Assembly: GCA_029962745.1 (NCBI GenBank)
Contig: CM057162.1
Coordinates: 18,251,408-18,315,407 of the forward strand
Origin: Echinometra lucunter
Lineage: Eukaryota > Echinodermata > Echinoidea > Camarodonta > Echinometridae
Direction of reading: 5' to 3'
Length of the DNA: 64,000 nucleotides
Below are positions 33,701 through 48,700 of the stretch, piece after piece (the first letter of the stretch is position 1; the number at the start of each line of letters is the position of its first letter). The notes under the pieces are model-generated. The model made no database searches. It saw only the letters and a program-made list of their open reading frames with translations, and was not told the DNA's origin. Both the position numbers and the translations under genes were made by a program.

Positions 33701-36700
33701 TCAAACAAACGGATTTTCAAATAAAAAACTTACGATACACAATGATCTTTGTATGCATCGAGCGGCTTGAGCCCACGCCGTTGTCCACCGTGCATCGGTA
33801 CATGCCGGCATCGGAACGACTTACCGCGTCGAACCTTAACGGCGAGTCACGCCGCGGTCCAACGACATTTCCGGCCTCATCGATACGCGTCCAACTGATG
33901 TGGGGCGGTCCAATGGGGTTACCGCTAGCGGTGCAGTTGATTTCAAGATCCCGGGTCCCTTCCGCAACGCTTTCCAAGGGGATGTTGGAATGAACTAGAA
34001 CATCAGAAGGAGGATCTGAGGAAAAGGGGAAAAGCCGAATGACATAGTAAGACAGTTGTAATACATGTTGTATGGGCAAGTCGAGAGTATTTGGTGATTT
34101 CTTGTCCCATACGCTATCAACAAAACATAACCAGTCCCCTATAAGAAAATCAAATAACATAATCATTATTTTCAGTTACTCTGGAGAGTGAGCATGCCAA
34201 ATATTTTTTTTTTCCTTTCTTTCTTTTCATAACGTGTTTTCTAAATATCGACCACATGCATTATGATTCGATAATTTCGATTGTTGCTCCTGCACTTTGG
34301 ATGACTTTTTTTCTATAGACGGCAAGCCTTGCCCCGATCACTTATAGTTTTGTATATCATCATATATTCATTGTAGTATGTGCTTCCGAAGTGGAGCTGA
34401 CATGTTAAAGAGGCAATCAAGCATAGAAGGAACGCAGTTCTTAAAGGGGGAGTACCGTGATATATGGGTGAAGGCTCTTGCCCTTCATGTGAGAGGTCCC
34501 GGGTTCGATCCTCGCCTGGTGCGTACATAATTTGGACAACGTGTTTTGGCTACATAAGTCCCTCTCGACCTAGTAGTATGAAATGGGTAACTGGTAATAC
34601 TAGGGTAATAATGATTGCAGGACCTGCATGGGGAGCAGAAGTAATACTGATGTGGCTACCCTGGATAAATAAAACCCATTTATCATTACTTTTACATTAC
34701 AGGTACACATTTACTACATCTGGGTCACATGGGACAATTGCCGATAAAATGCATTCCTTCATGACATACACAAATTAACATACATAACCGTATACAGTGC
34801 CTGTTCTTTCCTTACATAGACATGTCAGGGACGGCCAGGCTCGGAACAAAGGTTGGCTGCACATTGATGTACTCTCAATACAGCAGCATGAAATCCTTGT
34901 TGATGTCTGTCCTGTCAAACTGTTTTGTGTAGGTTAGGAGTTCGCACCATCTTCGTCAACAGACCGCCCTGAATTCGGATGACGTATTTGCAACCCGAAC
35001 ACCGTCGTATAGCCATAGAGCACAGGTGGAGGCGAAGTTGCAGCCGAACGGCAGCGAGAGTAGCCGAATCTCCAGTACTGACCGCTGTTGGGCATTCATT
35101 GCACCACAAATGATGAGGACATACTATTTTAACAACAATGACAAAAAGAACGAAAAAACTTGTTACAGAAATTTGTAACGTAAATAGCTTTGTGAGATCG
35201 GAATAATATATCAACAACTTTTGCAATTGTCCGAGCTGCATATTATTTTTTTTTAATAATATTCTTTTCTTATGTCGTTTATTGCCTTTTCAGGTTATTG
35301 AAAGGACAATCAAAATGGCACACCTTGGACGTCCAAAACGACATCAGAATCACAGTCTGGCCCATGGTTGGATGGGTTGCTTTGCATCGTATAATAACCT
35401 TCTTGCGAATCGCCATGCCTGGTGTCACGTGTACCACACGATATGACGTCACTAGCCGCTATCATCGCTGCTAGGCTCGTCGACTTGGTCCTCCATTGTC
35501 ATATCCATTGGTCTCCCTCCCAGACAATCGCTACGCTGGGTTTGCTCGGTACGGCGAGGGAGCAGCGAAACTGATACGAACGGTTCAACTGAATTTGCAC
35601 TACCGAGTTGTTGGTGTAAGAAGTTGTCCGAAAATCAGAGACGACAAGACTCTGAATTGGAACTGTGAAGAAAAGAAAGGGATGCTTAAGAATGCCATAA
35701 ATATATTTTGGGGGCCCTTGTTCTCACAGTTATCCTAAAATCAAGGGCCAATATTTTTCAATGCCTCAGAGATAAATGATACTCAACTCAGGAATTATTC
35801 TTGCTGTCGACAACATCTGGATATTGATAAAAAATACTTATTCTGCTCTGCAAAGAAAGAGACGGACCAAAAAAGAAGAAGAATCCCAATAATAATCCAT
35901 CTTCTCTTTTCTTTCTTTTCATTCTCTTTCTTCATTTTTTTTCAAGCCAAACTATGAACCAAGTTGCAACTGGAACCGATTGGCCCCTGTTTTAAGCATA
36001 TAGGAGTGAGAGAATTCAGTAGTCGACGGGTTCCTGTTTTAGCATTCGTCATTCACGAATCGATAAACGGTAAATCGTTTTGGGTGACCTAAGCTCTGCA
36101 ATAGCTTGACCACAGTAAAGTACTCTCGAGTCTTAGAAAAAAAAAAGTTTCTGATTAGAACATTTCTTGTCCCACATTTGAAACTTTAAGGGTTCTTAAA
36201 AGAACCATTACTAGCCTATAAAGGTTCTCGAAAGGGTTCTAAAGGGGTCTTTAAAACCATTATTGATTGTGCAAGGAACCCTTTCGGGTTCTTAAAAATA
36301 ATATAAAGATTAAAGAACCCTTTTAAGAACCCCTTTTCTGTAGGGTTCTAAATACGGGATAAAAAGGTGTTCTAACTGGTACATTTTTCTCAGATTGTAA
36401 GCCTATCCACTAGTACACTCATATTACTTTCAAAATACCACATCTTACTTATGATATCATTTTCTTCTTACCATGTACATTCGTCTTTGGAATCGCAGGT
36501 AGCATATTTATACGGTATTATGATATTTGCTTGTAGAGTTACCAAAACAAACTGCGTGATTCCCAGGGGCGCCAATCTGTTTTATATTTGGGGGGACACT
36601 CTAAAAAAAAGGTCCTGGAGGGGGACACATGAAATTGCTCACAAGCCCCCGCTAAAAAGGAGGTTTTTCAGCTTAATACTTTAAGGGGATATAACCAGTA

Positions 36701-39700
36701 CATTATGTCCCCTCACCTTTGAAAAAATAGGGGGAGGAGGCGTGGTATGCCTTGGAAAACGGGAATTCAAGTACCTCATTGTCATCACGTTTTGTAAAAT
36801 ATGCGTAATAATTAGTATAGTTGACTGTAAAAAGAATGATCATGTTTTAAAATCTGAGACGGTCCTCCCCAACCACACTGCTCACTGCAATAACGCAGGA
36901 CAATATCACAAGCATTGAATAAAATAACGACATCGATCAACCACCGGACATGCTCATGACCTTTGATTTAAAAGGACAGCAACTGATTGACTCAAAATGT
37001 TTGATTCCGTCAAGTTTTCCATCGATAAGCCTATATATGCTTATCATATGAGTTCTGTAGGTGGCCCAGTCATTCCAGTGAATGGTATTTAAAGATGTTG
37101 ATATAATTGCCACGAATTTTCTGTTGCGAATAACACAGTGCAGGATCAAAATAGGTGACCATAAAACTATACAGGGTGATTTGGTATACACTTCCATGGG
37201 GGCGATGTTTGCACTAGCTGTTCTTACAAAGAATGATAGTTTGAATTTCGCCTACCATGCACCACATAATGACGGAAAGAATATGACTTTATAAAATTTT
37301 TCAAGCGTTGCAAATGAGCGCGACACTATGGGCAAAGGAAAGCCACAGATTGTACCAGTAACAGCATTCCGTGGGCAGTGGACACAAAGGTGTTGAAAAC
37401 TTCTGACTGTATTGTTTACTAACATACCTGCACAAATTTTCCACAACATTAGTTTTAAACCTACGCAAGAAGAAAACTCACAAAAAGGCTCCTTTTTCAA
37501 GGCAGCCAAGCTATCCTTCAGCATGTATTCATCCATTTCCCACTACTTAATAAGTAAATATACCAGGGCTGGTTATTATCATTATCTTGTAAGAGGTCAC
37601 AACACCTTAATGCAGAACCATATTTCTGCAAAATATTGACTTTGGGTAGGTGAGACAACGGATGTGTTGAATCTGTGAACACCGCTTCTGCCTATATCTT
37701 TAAGTGTGGGAATGTGGTAGAAGGTAAATATATCGCTTCGGCCTGGCCCGTTGCATAAGCTTACTATAACAGGAACTTTACTATAATAGTAACTTACTGG
37801 ATTTTGATTGGCTGTTGATGATGTCATGTTGCCTCAACAGCCATCAAATTCCAGTAAGTTGCTATAATAGTAAAGTTACTATTATAGTAAGTTTTATGCA
37901 ACGGGCCCCTGGTCTGATTATTGCACGTACAAGACAACTGAACTGTGCAATGTAAATTAAAAGCCTTAATAGACAGACTTAACAACTGGGATAGAGCCAC
38001 CCCCCCAAAATATTTGATCATTCTGCGCACCATTCGCTGGTATACACACTAAGAATAAAAGGTTCAATTTGCACCCTTCAAATGTACACTGGAAGCTCCC
38101 TTATGGGTAAAACTTTGCACCCAAGAAGCATTATGCACCATTAAGGGTGCAGTGAGCTACATTTGGCACCCTAAGGGTGCAGAGTTGTACCTATAGGGAA
38201 GGTGCAAATTGCATCCCTTTGAATGCAAAATCTCTGCACCCTTAAAAGTGCATAGTTGCACCTTTAAGGGTGCAAATTTCCGGGTGCAAACAAGTACAAA
38301 NNNNNNNNNNNNNNNNNNNNNNNNNNNNNNNNNNNNNNNNNNNNNNNNNNNNNNNNNNNNNNNNNNNNNNNNNNNNNNNNNNNNNNNNNNNNNNNNNNNN
38401 NNNNNNNNNNNNNNNNNNNNNNNNNNNNNNNNNNNNNNNNNNNNNNNNNNNNNNNNNNNNNNNNNNNNNNNNNNNNNNNNNNNNNNNNNNNNNNNNNNNN
38501 NNNNNNNNNNNNNNNNNNNNNNNNNNNNNNNNNNNNNNNNNNNNNNNNNNNNNNNNNNNNNNNNNNNNNNNNNNNNNNNNNNNNNNNNNNNNNNNNNNNN
38601 NNNNNNNNNNNNNNNNNNNNNNNNNNNNNNNNNNNNNNNNNNNNNNNNNNNNNNNNNNNNNNNNNNNNNNNNNNNNNNNNNNNNNNNNNNNNNNNNNNNN
38701 NNNNNNNNNNNNNNNNNNNNNNNNNNNNNNNNNNNNNNNNNNNNNNNNNNNNNNNNNNNNNNNNNNNNNNNNNNNNNNNNNNNNNNNNNNNNNNNNNNNN
38801 ACTAGAGTCTGATATTGCAGATTTATGAAGTGAAATTCCAAATAACCAAGCCGCGCATGCCAATGCATATAATTAGCACCATTCATACAATCGTATTCTT
38901 TCAAGTGGTTTTCTCGAATGCACAGTTAATGATGCATTCAATATTCAGTGTAAAACAGTTTTGAATTACATGTATATGATTTTTCTCACTTTGCCAAATG
39001 TGTGAATAAACGGTCTAGCGATGGTCGAAAAGCAGAGCATACTAATGAAAGCGATGTCATTAAAAATGTTTTCCTAAAACAGCGCATATGAGCTTTTTTT
39101 TTTTAGTAAGGATGCTAGAAGTATTTTAAAGTACCTGCGACTCCATCGCCTCTTGGCAGGACGGTGAGGGCGGGCCACTAGTATTTCCTCTCGGTAAAGT
39201 AGGAGCTTCCGAGAGCTCATTTGCTTATGAAGCATCGGGCCTGTGATGGAAGGATAGCGGTATCCGCAAGTTAATGGTGTGATATGAAAGAGATTAGCAT
39301 GAAATTAAAGCAAAATATGGCACGAACATCATCAATTTCTTAATTAGATCAAGACTTGTAGTCGGTATTATTTGTAACAGAAATCAGAGTGGAAATTTCT
39401 AAAATGAGACAATATTCCTTCAGTGACTCGGCTTAATAGATATCAAATGATATTAATTAGGTTATCTCCTTTCTACGTTAGTCTTTTTTCAAAATAATAT
39501 CCGCTACCGTACAGAAAATAGTCATGAAAATAGCTTTACATAAGCAAACAACAAGGTGAAATCATGCATATTTAAACACATCGGCAAACTTTGTAATTTT
39601 AAGAATAAAAATGCAAGGATGGTTCATTCATATCGAGGAGTTGTAAAAGTGAAAGTTAAAGAAGCATGATCAAATAAAATAACTGGCACTGTAATCATGT

Positions 39701-42700
39701 TTTTAGCAAAGCAAATAATTTTAAAGAACAAACAAAAACAAAACAAAAACACAAGTGTTGCATCACAAATATTACGAATCAGCGTTTCTCTTATAGGCCT
39801 TGGTCAGACTTGAACGATTGTGATAACTATACCTACATTTATATATCGTTGTTAAATCGGTCAAGCGCCGTTAATGTGGAAAGGAACATAGGAAATAGTT
39901 ATGGTGCTTCGACCCCTGGCTGATTGCTTTCTAATTATGTGACTTTTATGGGAACGAGTTGTGACAAGTATACTATATACCTCTCTTCTTGTTCCATTTC
40001 CAAGCAGCGAAAAAGATGAGGATGACGACTAGGCAGACGACAGCGGCCCGCTACGATAGCGACCAGACTGGTGATGTCCAGGTCCTTGGGTTCGGGCGAT
40101 TTAGATTTCCCAGCTGTCGAAAAATTGTTAATAAGAATCCTAATCATACAGGATGAAATTTCTTTTTAAAGAGGTATGAAATTATCTTCATGCAATACGG
40201 ATTCATGATTTCATAATCAGACGATATCGACAACAGTTACAACCATGTTTTAAAACTATTCAAATTGCTATTCTTTCCACATGAGCTTTGGATTTAAAAG
40301 CTGTCGGAAAGTCATCGGGGGGTCAAAATTTGTAGGTGGAGACGAAGAGCTGACCGCGCACGTTACCGCTAGCTGTAGAGACTATTCCATCTGCTTTTCT
40401 TCTTCTTCTTCTTCTTCTTCTTCTTCTTCTTCTTCTTCTTCTTCTTCTTCTTCTTCTTCTACTTCTTCTTATGTGACCGCATTGACGCTCCGGCTATCTA
40501 TGTATACTAGTAAATTTATTCGTCCGAGATGATAAAGGAATATCTAAGTTAATTATTATTATCAACACACATAGCAAACTTTACGCAAGGGTGGGAACAT
40601 CACCCGATCCGCTTGGCTGCACACACCCCGCCCACAGCTCACCACCATATCTGTGACTGAGAAAACTTCGGTTTCGACTTGGAAACCGGCTGTTGAGCTT
40701 CAGGACACACCTCCTCACGACTGACTAACGATCACCTTGACCTCGAGTCGAAGCAGAGGTCGTCGGGAAGCGGTCGGGTGTCGTTCGATTGGGATTTGAC
40801 GTAAATGACGGCCGGTTGGCAAATATCGTCTGTGGCGACCACACCTGTGGTGTAAAATACAAGCGTGTGAGGCAAAGTATTACTAGCCAAACTATACTGT
40901 CCAGTAGGGCCCTGTTCACTTTTAATCTGCTTTCTACAAATCCAATAGTATAATACACAGAATAAACACGCTGTAACCATATTTTTCCTCTGATGACGTA
41001 CTATACTGGGGGAGAGAGCGGAGAGGGGTGTACAATAGATTATCTCATCGAAAGTCGTCAGAGTGACTTTTTTATCACATAAGCTTTTCTTGCATTACAT
41101 GTATAAAAAATATTATAGATCCATAGAAGGTATGCACATGGAAAAACACACTCCTAGATTTATATCAGCTAATAATATCAGTAAGGCTTTGAGAGTTTCT
41201 ATGTGTCATAGCTTTTGTCGTAGACTTGCTATCAAGAGAGCTGGTAGGATCTGAATTAATTAATGTTACAAACAGATATATAGAGTGCATTGCGTCTCAA
41301 TTTGTGTACAAATAACTATTATAGAGATACGGCATCTCAAAATAGTATTTACTTGAAATAATAGTTTCGCTGCCTCCTAAAACAAATATGAACGGCCTCT
41401 TTGATTGGTTCTGATATCCCTTTATTGTCATCAGCGTCCCACGAACATGCAGAAAATAATAACAAAAAAGAGGTATTTTGCCAAAGCTGAAACATGGCAA
41501 AACAGACGCCCGGCGTCATAAAAGAAAACCCATACACTCCCTGTCCGGAACCGGTCGTTTTGGGGGTTTGGGTGAGCTATTTCATAATGTAAAAACCGGT
41601 TATTTAGGAGGAAAAGGGAGAGAGAGAGAGAGAGAGAGAAGAAAGGAAAACCTTTTTTTCTGGTGGTAAAGGAAATTCAAACTTACCCAATCTATCCGGT
41701 GACAAAGCTGAAATAACAAGGAGAAAAACACATGCAATTATAAGCTCATGAATCGGATAACATTTTGGGAGACGTTCATAAGAAGATTTAACGAAATATA
41801 TTAATCACCATCACCATCATTCCACAATCCGTTCTCTATACCTGTCAAAAATCTAAAGATTTATTTACATAATGTTACATTTATCGGTTTAGGCTTCGAA
41901 TACACTGACTGGTTAATCTTTATCAATTAATGAGCGCAACTAAAAATCAATTGCATAAGACAAGAAACATGTTGTAGCCAGTCATCGGGCAACTTACGGG
42001 CAGTAGAATTCCTTGCAGGACGAGATGCCTCACTCTCCCCAAAAACGTTGACCGCCGGTGACACTGACGTCATACCACGAGTACGACTGCAGCCCAGCAA
42101 TCTCAAACCGCGTCTCGGTTATACCGCGGTGGACAGTACCACTTCTCATTGGTTCCCACCAAGCATGACGTAACGGTGATGTTTGGTCAGCGCCCCCATC
42201 GTGCCCTGGCTTCCAAGTGACAGTTAGTGAAGTATCGGTGGTAACCTTTTGGTCGAAATGTCAAGCCGCGCTGGAGGCAACGGTTTTGGCTGTAAATATG
42301 GAGAAGGAAGCCCAGACGATAAATTTGTATAAATTAGACATAAAGTTGAGGGGAAAAAATCACTGAAACTGGAATATCACATCTCAAACCTAAGAAGCCC
42401 ATGTTCTTACTTATCTGTCAAAAGCGACCAAAACTAGACTCAAGTCATGAAACAGAAGGAAAACCTAAGACCCAGTCTACTTTACTAGTTCACCTGACTT
42501 GACCGTGCTTTAAAGCCAGTGTTAACTTTCATTTCAATAATATAAATATGGACCCTAAAGCTGGGGTTATTCTAGTCTCACAGTCCGGCAGGGGCAGAGT
42601 GTTTTCAAGGATTCTTGCTTCGTGTTTCCCATGATTTCGTACCTTTTCTTTTGAGTGATGATATGGCCTCGATATAAAAGCGACAATCAAATTTTTCATT

Positions 42701-45700
42701 TTTTCATATTACCTACTAAATGAAATAAAACAACAACAACAGAAACTTACATTTCCCAGTTAAGGTCACAAAAGCTCTGCACTTCCGTAATCATTTTCTG
42801 CTCTGCACCGATATCTCCCGTAGTTGATGGCGGGATCGATATCGCTGATATCCAGCTTGCTGGTAACGTGAATTGAATAATCCGTCTGCTTGATCTCCGT
42901 TTCTAGGTCAGGAGATGGATCGGTTATCGTGCGGTTATCCGGTGTAAACCACGTGATGATTGGTTTGGGGTTCGCTTCCGCATTGCATGTCAGTCGTGCC
43001 GCTTCTCCTTCGTTGCCATGGGCACGGTATCCCTGCTCATTGGTCACGTTCGGAGCATCTGTATGGCAAAGAAAAGACGTGGAAGAATGGGGTTTTAAAA
43101 CAAAATGAACTCGTTAAAGAGAGATTTGCAAGTTCGTACCAGGTCGTCGGCACTGGATTGTGGAAAATATCCAATTTTAAATAGGCACGGCATGGATTCG
43201 TTAAAGAATATTGGCTATTATCATTAACCAAACCTGTGATGTTGGCTTATGCACACAGGTGTGAAATTGGAAGTCGATGTATAGGAATGTATATTGATTC
43301 TTGTGGTGCATACAATACAGGCGAACCTCGTTATGACAAACTCCTATAGACCAATGAAATTACCTCTTTATATCGAAACCTTATATCAAGGCTAAATACA
43401 AAATACAAAGAAGTGGACGGCAAAATTAGATAGACAGATAGATAGATAAATGGATTTTATTATCTCATCATGTATGGCAGTTGACAACTGAAATGGACAT
43501 GACTTACAATTATAACGTGAGTGTGTTACAACGGTGTTCTTTATAACGAGGTTCCAATATATTATTGTTCCAGGCTCTGTGCCATAATAGTTTAACAATC
43601 ACTTATATTTGATTCTCCTTTTATTATGGTTATGTTTTTCAACCTATTCTGCAGACAAATAAAAAAATTGCTAAGCCAAGAATGGCAGCAAGGCGATGGC
43701 TTACATGGCTTGGTCACGTCTTAAGAATGCCAGATAATCATATTGCCAAGACACATGGAAACCAAAAGAGGGACAAGGAAGAGGGGGAGACCTCGCAGAA
43801 CTAGGCACTACCTGGAATGAAAGCAATCCTCATCGCTCAGGATCGTCATTGGTGGCGGGCTCTTGCGGATCGATGCCCATAATATGTGGACGGAACGAAC
43901 TAAGGTCTAAGGTAAGGTAATTTTCTGCAGAGTGTCTTAAAATTATACTGATCCAACCTCAAAGTGATTGAGTTTTTAAAACTGACTTCTTTTATCAAAC
44001 AAACGGATTTTCAAGTAAAAAAACTTACGATATACAATGATCTTTGTATGCATCGAGCGGCTTGAGCCCACGCCGTTGTCCACCGTGCATCGGTACATGC
44101 CGGCATCGGAACGACTTACCGCGTCGAACCTAATGGCGAGTCACGCGCGGACCAACGACGTTTCCGGCCTCATCGATACGCGTCCAACTGATGTGGGGCG
44201 GTCCAATGGGGTTACCGCTAGCGGTGCAGTTGATTTCAAGATCCCGGGTCCCTTCCGCAACGCTTTCCAAGGGGATGTTGGAATGAACTAGAACATCAGA
44301 AGGAGGATCTGAGGAAAAGGGGGAAAAAGTCGAATGACATAGTAAGACAATTGTAATACATGTTGTATGGGCAAGTCGAGAGTATTTGGTGATTTCTTGT
44401 CCCATACGCTATCAACAAAATATAACCAGTCCCCTATAAGAAAATCAAATAACATAATCATTATTTTCAGTACTCTGGAGGGTGAGCATGCCAAAATATT
44501 TTTCTTTCTTTCTTTTCATCACGTGTTTTCTAGATATCGACCACATGCATTATGATTCGATTGTTGCTCCTGCACTTTGGATGACTTTTTTTTTATAGAC
44601 TGCAAGCCTTGCCCCGATCACTTATAGTTTGTATATCATCATATATTCATTGTAGTATGTGCTTCCCAAGTGGAGCTGACATGTTAAAGAGGCAATCAAG
44701 CATAGAAGGAACGCAGTTCTTAAAGGGGGAGTACCGTGATATATGGGTGAAGGCTCTTGCCCTTCATGTGAGAGATCCCGGGTTCGATCCTCGCCTGGTG
44801 CTTACATAATTTGGACAACGTGTTTTGGCTACATAAGTCCCTCTCGACCTAGTAGTATGAAATGGGTAACTGGTAATACTAGGGTAATAATGATTGCAGG
44901 ACCTGCATGGGGAGCAGAAGTAATACTGATGTGGCTACCCTGGATAAATAAAACCCATTTATCATTACTATTATATTACAGGTACACATTTACTACACCT
45001 GAGTCACATGGGACAATTGCCGATAAAATGCATTCCTTCATGACATACACAAATTAACATACATAACCGTATACAGTGCCTGTTTTTTTCCTTACATAGA
45101 ATGTCAGGACGACAAGGCTCGGAACAAAGTTGGCTGCACATTGATGTACTCTCAATACAGCACATGAAATCCTTGTTGATGTCTGTCCTGTCAAACTGTT
45201 TTGTGTAGGTTAGGACGTTTGCACCATCTTCGTCAACAGACGCCCTGAATTCGGATGACGTATTTGCAACCCGAACACCGTCGTATAGCCAATAGAGCAC
45301 AGGTGGAGGCGAAGTTGCAGCCGAACGGCAACCGAGAGTAGCCGAATCTCCAGTATTGACCGCGGTCGGGCATTCATGCCACCACAACTGATGAGGGACA
45401 TACTATTGTACATCAATGAAAAAGAGAACGGAAAAAGACTTGTTGCACAAATTGTAACGTAAATAGCTTTGTGAAATCGAACATATAAAACTCTTTGAAA
45501 TTGTCCGAGTTACACTGTGTTTTCATAATGTTCTTTTCTTATGTCATTCATTATCTTTTCGATTATTAAAAAGAAAAGCAAAATAGCACACCTTGGACGT
45601 CCAAAACGACATCAGATATCATAGTCTGACCCGTGGTTGGATGGGTTGCTTTGCATCGTATAACCTTATCCGAATCGTCCATGCCTGGCGTCACGTGTAC

Positions 45701-48700
45701 GACACGATATGACGTCACTAGCCCGCTATCATCGCTGCTCGGCTCGTCGACTTGGTCATCCATTGTCATATCCATTTGGTCTCCCTCCCAGACAATCGCT
45801 ACGCTGGGGTTTGCTCGGTACGGCGAGGGAGCAGCGAAACTGGTACGACTGGTCAACCTGAATTTGCACGACCGAGTTGTTGGTGTAAGAAGTTGTCCGA
45901 AAATCAGAGACGACAAGACCCTGTATTGGAACTGTGAAGAAAAAGAAAGGGATGCTTTTAAGAATGCCATAAATATATTTTTTTTTTTTGGGGGGGGGGC
46001 CGTTTATTCTCACAGTTATCCTAAAATCAAGGGCCAATGTTTTTCAATGCCTCAGAGATAAATGATACTCAACTCAGGAATTATTCTTGCTGTCGACAAC
46101 ATCTGGATATTGAGAAAAATACTTATTCTGCTCTGCAAAGAAGTAAGACGGAACAAAAAAAAAAAAAAAAAAGAAGAAGAATCCAAATAAATAATCCATC
46201 TTCTCTTTTCTTTCTTTTTCATTCTCTTTCTCATTTTTTCAAGCTAACTATGAACCAAGTGGCAACTGGAACCGATTGACCCCTGTATTAAGCAAAAGGG
46301 AGTGAGAGAATTCAGTAGTCGACGGGTTCCTGTTTTAGCATTCGTCATCCACAAATCGATCAACGGTAAATCGTTTTGGTTGCCCTAAGCTCTGCAATAG
46401 CTTGACCACAGTAAAGTACTCTCGAGTCTTAGAAAAAAAATGTTTCTGATTAGAACATTTTCTTGTCCCACATTTGAAACCTTTAAGGGTTCTTAAAAGA
46501 ACCATTACTAGCCTATAAAGGTTCTCGAAAGGGTTCTAAAGGGGTCTTTAAAACCATTATTGATTGTGCAAGGAACCCTTTCGGGTTCTTAAAAATAATA
46601 TAAAGATTAAAGAACCCTTTTAAGAACCCCTTTTCTGTAGGGTTCTAAATACGGGATAAAAAAGGTGTTCTAACTGGTACATTTTTCTCAGATTGTAAGC
46701 CTATCCACTAGTACACTCATATTACTTTCAAAATACCACATCTTACTTATGATATCATTTTCTTCTTACCATGTACCATTCGTGTTCGGAATCGCAGGTA
46801 GCATATTTATCCGGTATTATGATATTTGCTTGTAGAGTTACCAAAACAAACTGCGTGATTCCCAGGGGCGCCAATCTGTTTTATATTTGGGGGGGCACTC
46901 TAAAAAAAAGGGGGGATCCTGGAGGAAATTTGCTCACAAGCCCCCGCCAAAAAGGAGGTTTTCAGCTTAATACTTTAAGGGATATAACCAGTAATTATGT
47001 CCCCCAACCTTTGAAAAAATAGGGGGAGGAGGCGTGGTATGCCTTGGAAAACGGGAATTCAATTACCTCATGTCATCACGTTTTGTAAATATGCGTAATA
47101 ATTAGTATAGTTGACTGTTAAAAGAATGATAAAATGTTTTAAATCTGAGACTTTCCTCCCAACCACTGCTCACTGCAATAACGCAGACAATATCACAAGC
47201 ATTGAATAAAATAACGACATACGATCAACCACCGGACATGCTCATGACCTTTGATTTGAAAGACAGCAACTGATTGACTCAACATGTTTGATTCCATCAA
47301 GTTTTCCATCGATAAGCCTATATATGCTTATCATATGAGTTCTGTAGATGGCCCAGTCATTCCAGTGCATGGTATTTAAAGATGTTGATATAATTACCAC
47401 GAATTTTCTGTTGCGAATAACACAGTGCAGGATCAAAATAGGTGACCATAAAACTATACAGGGTGATTTGGTATAGACTTCCATGGGGGCGATGTTTGCA
47501 CTAGCTGTTCTTACAAAGAATGATAGTTTGAATTTCGCCTACCATGCACCACATAATGACGAAAGAATATGACTTTATAAAATTTTTTCAAGCGTTGCAA
47601 ATGAGCGACACTATGGGCAAAGGAAAGCCACAGATTGTACCAGTAACAGCATTCCGTGGGCAGTGGACACAAAGGTGTTTAAAACTTCCTGACTGTATTG
47701 TTTACTAACATACCTGCACAAATTTTCCACAACATTAGTTTCAAACCTACGCAAGAAGAAACCTCACAAAAAGGCTCCTTTTTCAAGGCAGCCAAGCTAT
47801 CCTTCAGCATGTATTCATCCATTTCCCACTACTTAATAAGTAAATATACCAGGGCTGGTTATTATCATTATCTTGTAAGAGGTCACAACACCTTACTGCA
47901 GAACCATATTTCTGCAAAATATTGACTTTGGGTAGGTGAGACAACGGATGTGTTGAATCTGTGAACACCGCTTCCTGCCTATATCTTTAAGTGTGGGAAT
48001 GTGGTAGAAGGTAAATATATCGCTTCGGCCTGGGGCCCGTTGCATAAAGCTTACTATAACAGGAACTTTACTATTATAGTAACTTACTGGATTTTGATTG
48101 GCTGTTGATGATGTCATGTTGCTCAACAGCCAATCAAATTCCAGTAAGTTGCTATAATAGTAAAGTTACTATTATAGTAAGTTTTATGCAACGGGCCCCT
48201 GGTCTGATTATTGCACGTACAAGCCAACTGAGCTGTGCAATGTAAATTAAAAGCCTTAATAGACAGACTTTAACAACTGGGATAGCGCCACCCCCAAAAT
48301 ATTTGATCATTTTGCGCACCATTCGCTGGTATACACACTAAGAATAAAAGGTTCAATTCTGCACCCTTCAAATGTACACTGGAAGCTCCTTTATGGGTAA
48401 AACTTTGCACCCAAAGAAGCATTATGCACCATTAAGGGTGCAGTGAGCTACATTTGGCACCCTTAAGGGTGCAGAGTTGTACCTATAGGGAAGGTGCAAA
48501 TTTGCATCCCTTTGAATGCAAAAATCTCTGCACCCTTAAAAGTGCATAGTTGCACCTTTAAGGGTGCAAATTTCCGGGTGCAAACAAGTACAAAGGGGTG
48601 CATCTTTGCACTTTTTTTCGTGTAGGCCTATCAGAAAACAACACATAAGATTTGCAAAGAAGAGAAGATAGATGTGCAATCATGTTGTCTATTGGCATTG

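Larger units (their letters stand above)
28401..38300. repeat. Large direct repeat, copy 1 (runs up to the gap)
   Basis: The block from about 28401 to the last base before the N run matches 38801-48594 in the same order and orientation, introns and transposons included. Differences are mostly one-base indels and microsatellite lengths. It reads as the end of one contig. Confidence 0.92.
38801..48594. repeat. Large direct repeat, copy 2 (starts at the gap)
   Basis: Begins immediately after the N run with sequence matching about 28401 onward and follows copy 1 to GGGTGCAAACAAGTACAAA (about 48594), where copy 1 meets the gap. It then continues into unique sequence. Confidence 0.92.

Noticed and set aside
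38041..38300. CRISPR-like look of repeated GCACCC words with spacers
   Set aside because: The words alternate in orientation, vary in length and spacing, and the host is an animal.
38209..38904. Open frames of about 180-220 codons crossing the N run
   Set aside because: They consist of unknown residues across the gap and carry no information.
28401..48594. Two separate Ig receptor genes in tandem
   Set aside because: The tail and Ig1 exons exist only once, the repeat edges coincide with a scaffold gap, and damage is concentrated next to the gap.
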